A stretch of DNA of 64,000 nucleotides from Streptomyces aidingensis. Its GTDB lineage: Bacteria; Actinomycetota; Actinomycetes; Streptomycetales; Streptomycetaceae. A program made the position numbers and the translations under genes. The notes beneath the pieces were generated by a model. That model worked only from the letters and a program-made list of their open reading frames with translations, had not been told where the DNA came from and ran no database searches. The stretch spans positions 1-64,000 of the forward strand of contig NZ_FOLM01000010.1 of NCBI RefSeq assembly GCF_900112355.1, read 5' to 3'. Shown in pieces: positions 63,830 through 64,000 of this stretch (within the stretch, counting starts at the first letter, position 1; the number at the start of each line of letters is the position of its first letter).

Positions 63830-64000
63830 CCGCTGGTCCCTGTCCCCGGCCGAGCGGGCCGCGCGGCGGGAGCGGGTGCGCCGCCGCGCCGCCGCCCGCG
63901 ACGCGCGGGTGCCGGAGGGCAAGACCTACACCCTACGCAAGCACCGCAAGTCCTTTCAGATGTGGGCGTGGCCGGGGAAGATCGCGGCCTGCCTGGAAGC
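63822..64000 (+). CDS. Gene cut by the right edge, basic N-terminus
   Basis: ATG at 63822 overlaps the previous stop and follows AAGGGAGCGG. The first 59 residues are basic (SPAERAARRERVRRRAAARD) and then FQMWAWPGKIAACLE; the frame is still open at 64000. It cannot be assigned. Its coupling to the previous gene shows that it belongs to the same sugar-modification or virion unit. Confidence 0.6.
   Translation, partial: MVDRWSLSPAERAARRERVRRRAAARDARVPEGKTYTLRKHRKSFQMWAWPGKIAACLE

Overview
The window is about 72% GC, uses GTG and TTG starts freely, and is packed with Streptomyces-type families. It looks like the chromosome of a Streptomyces or a close relative, and nearly all of it is mobile DNA.

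Positions 1-10970 are a patchwork with the parts list of actinomycete integrative and conjugative elements (AICEs). It starts with a DUF3631 ATPase cut by the left edge, an excisionase-like gene, an Xre regulator whose start codon lies inside a palindrome, and a tyrosine integrase (1994-3538). Small accessory genes and a large Xre regulator follow. A leftward, translationally coupled train of membrane or spread-type genes (7682-10496) includes a frameshifted DUF2637 gene. A small ribbon-helix-helix-like gene is divergent from this train.

A 45-nt 3' fragment of tRNA-Lys(UUU) at 10976-11020 marks the junction with a second, larger element that fills the rest of the window. It opens with arm-type repeats and an integrase related to the first (11243-12814). 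A divergent regulatory switch with repeated dyads follows (13.1-14.2 kb). Next comes about 26 kb of almost purely rightward, overlapping genes: a RecB-like nuclease, a P-loop ATPase, three DNA methyltransferases, a DUF5131 protein, a DnaQ-like exonuclease, an initiator gene carrying palindromic iterons inside its coding sequence, DnaB helicase, and many small zinc-ribbon or HTH proteins. An orphan Phd antitoxin sits on the other strand.

From 40.5 to 43 kb there is a control block with a GntR/UTRA (KorSA-like) regulator, an excisionase-like gene, and a shared palindromic operator. From 43 to 50 kb is a transfer-type module: a DUF2637 membrane protein, an FtsK/TraB-like DNA translocase, and a helically phased ACGCGAC repeat cluster directly downstream that could be its recognition site. 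From 53 kb onward are virion genes: HNH, primase-polymerase, GIY-YIG nuclease, small and large terminase, portal, MuF-like protein, scaffold and major capsid.

Directly behind the capsid gene lie three coupled genes that are not standard head or tail genes: a shortened nucleotide-sugar dehydrogenase-like protein, a GT32-type glycosyltransferase, and a methyltransferase fused to a C-terminal part resembling CTP-dependent riboflavin kinase (DUF120). The right edge cuts the next gene.

The second element therefore combines a phage replicon and capsid with AICE-style transfer and KorSA-like control. Whether it forms particles, moves by conjugation, or does both cannot be decided from sequence. The assignments rest on reading motifs and organisation by eye; no database search was possible.
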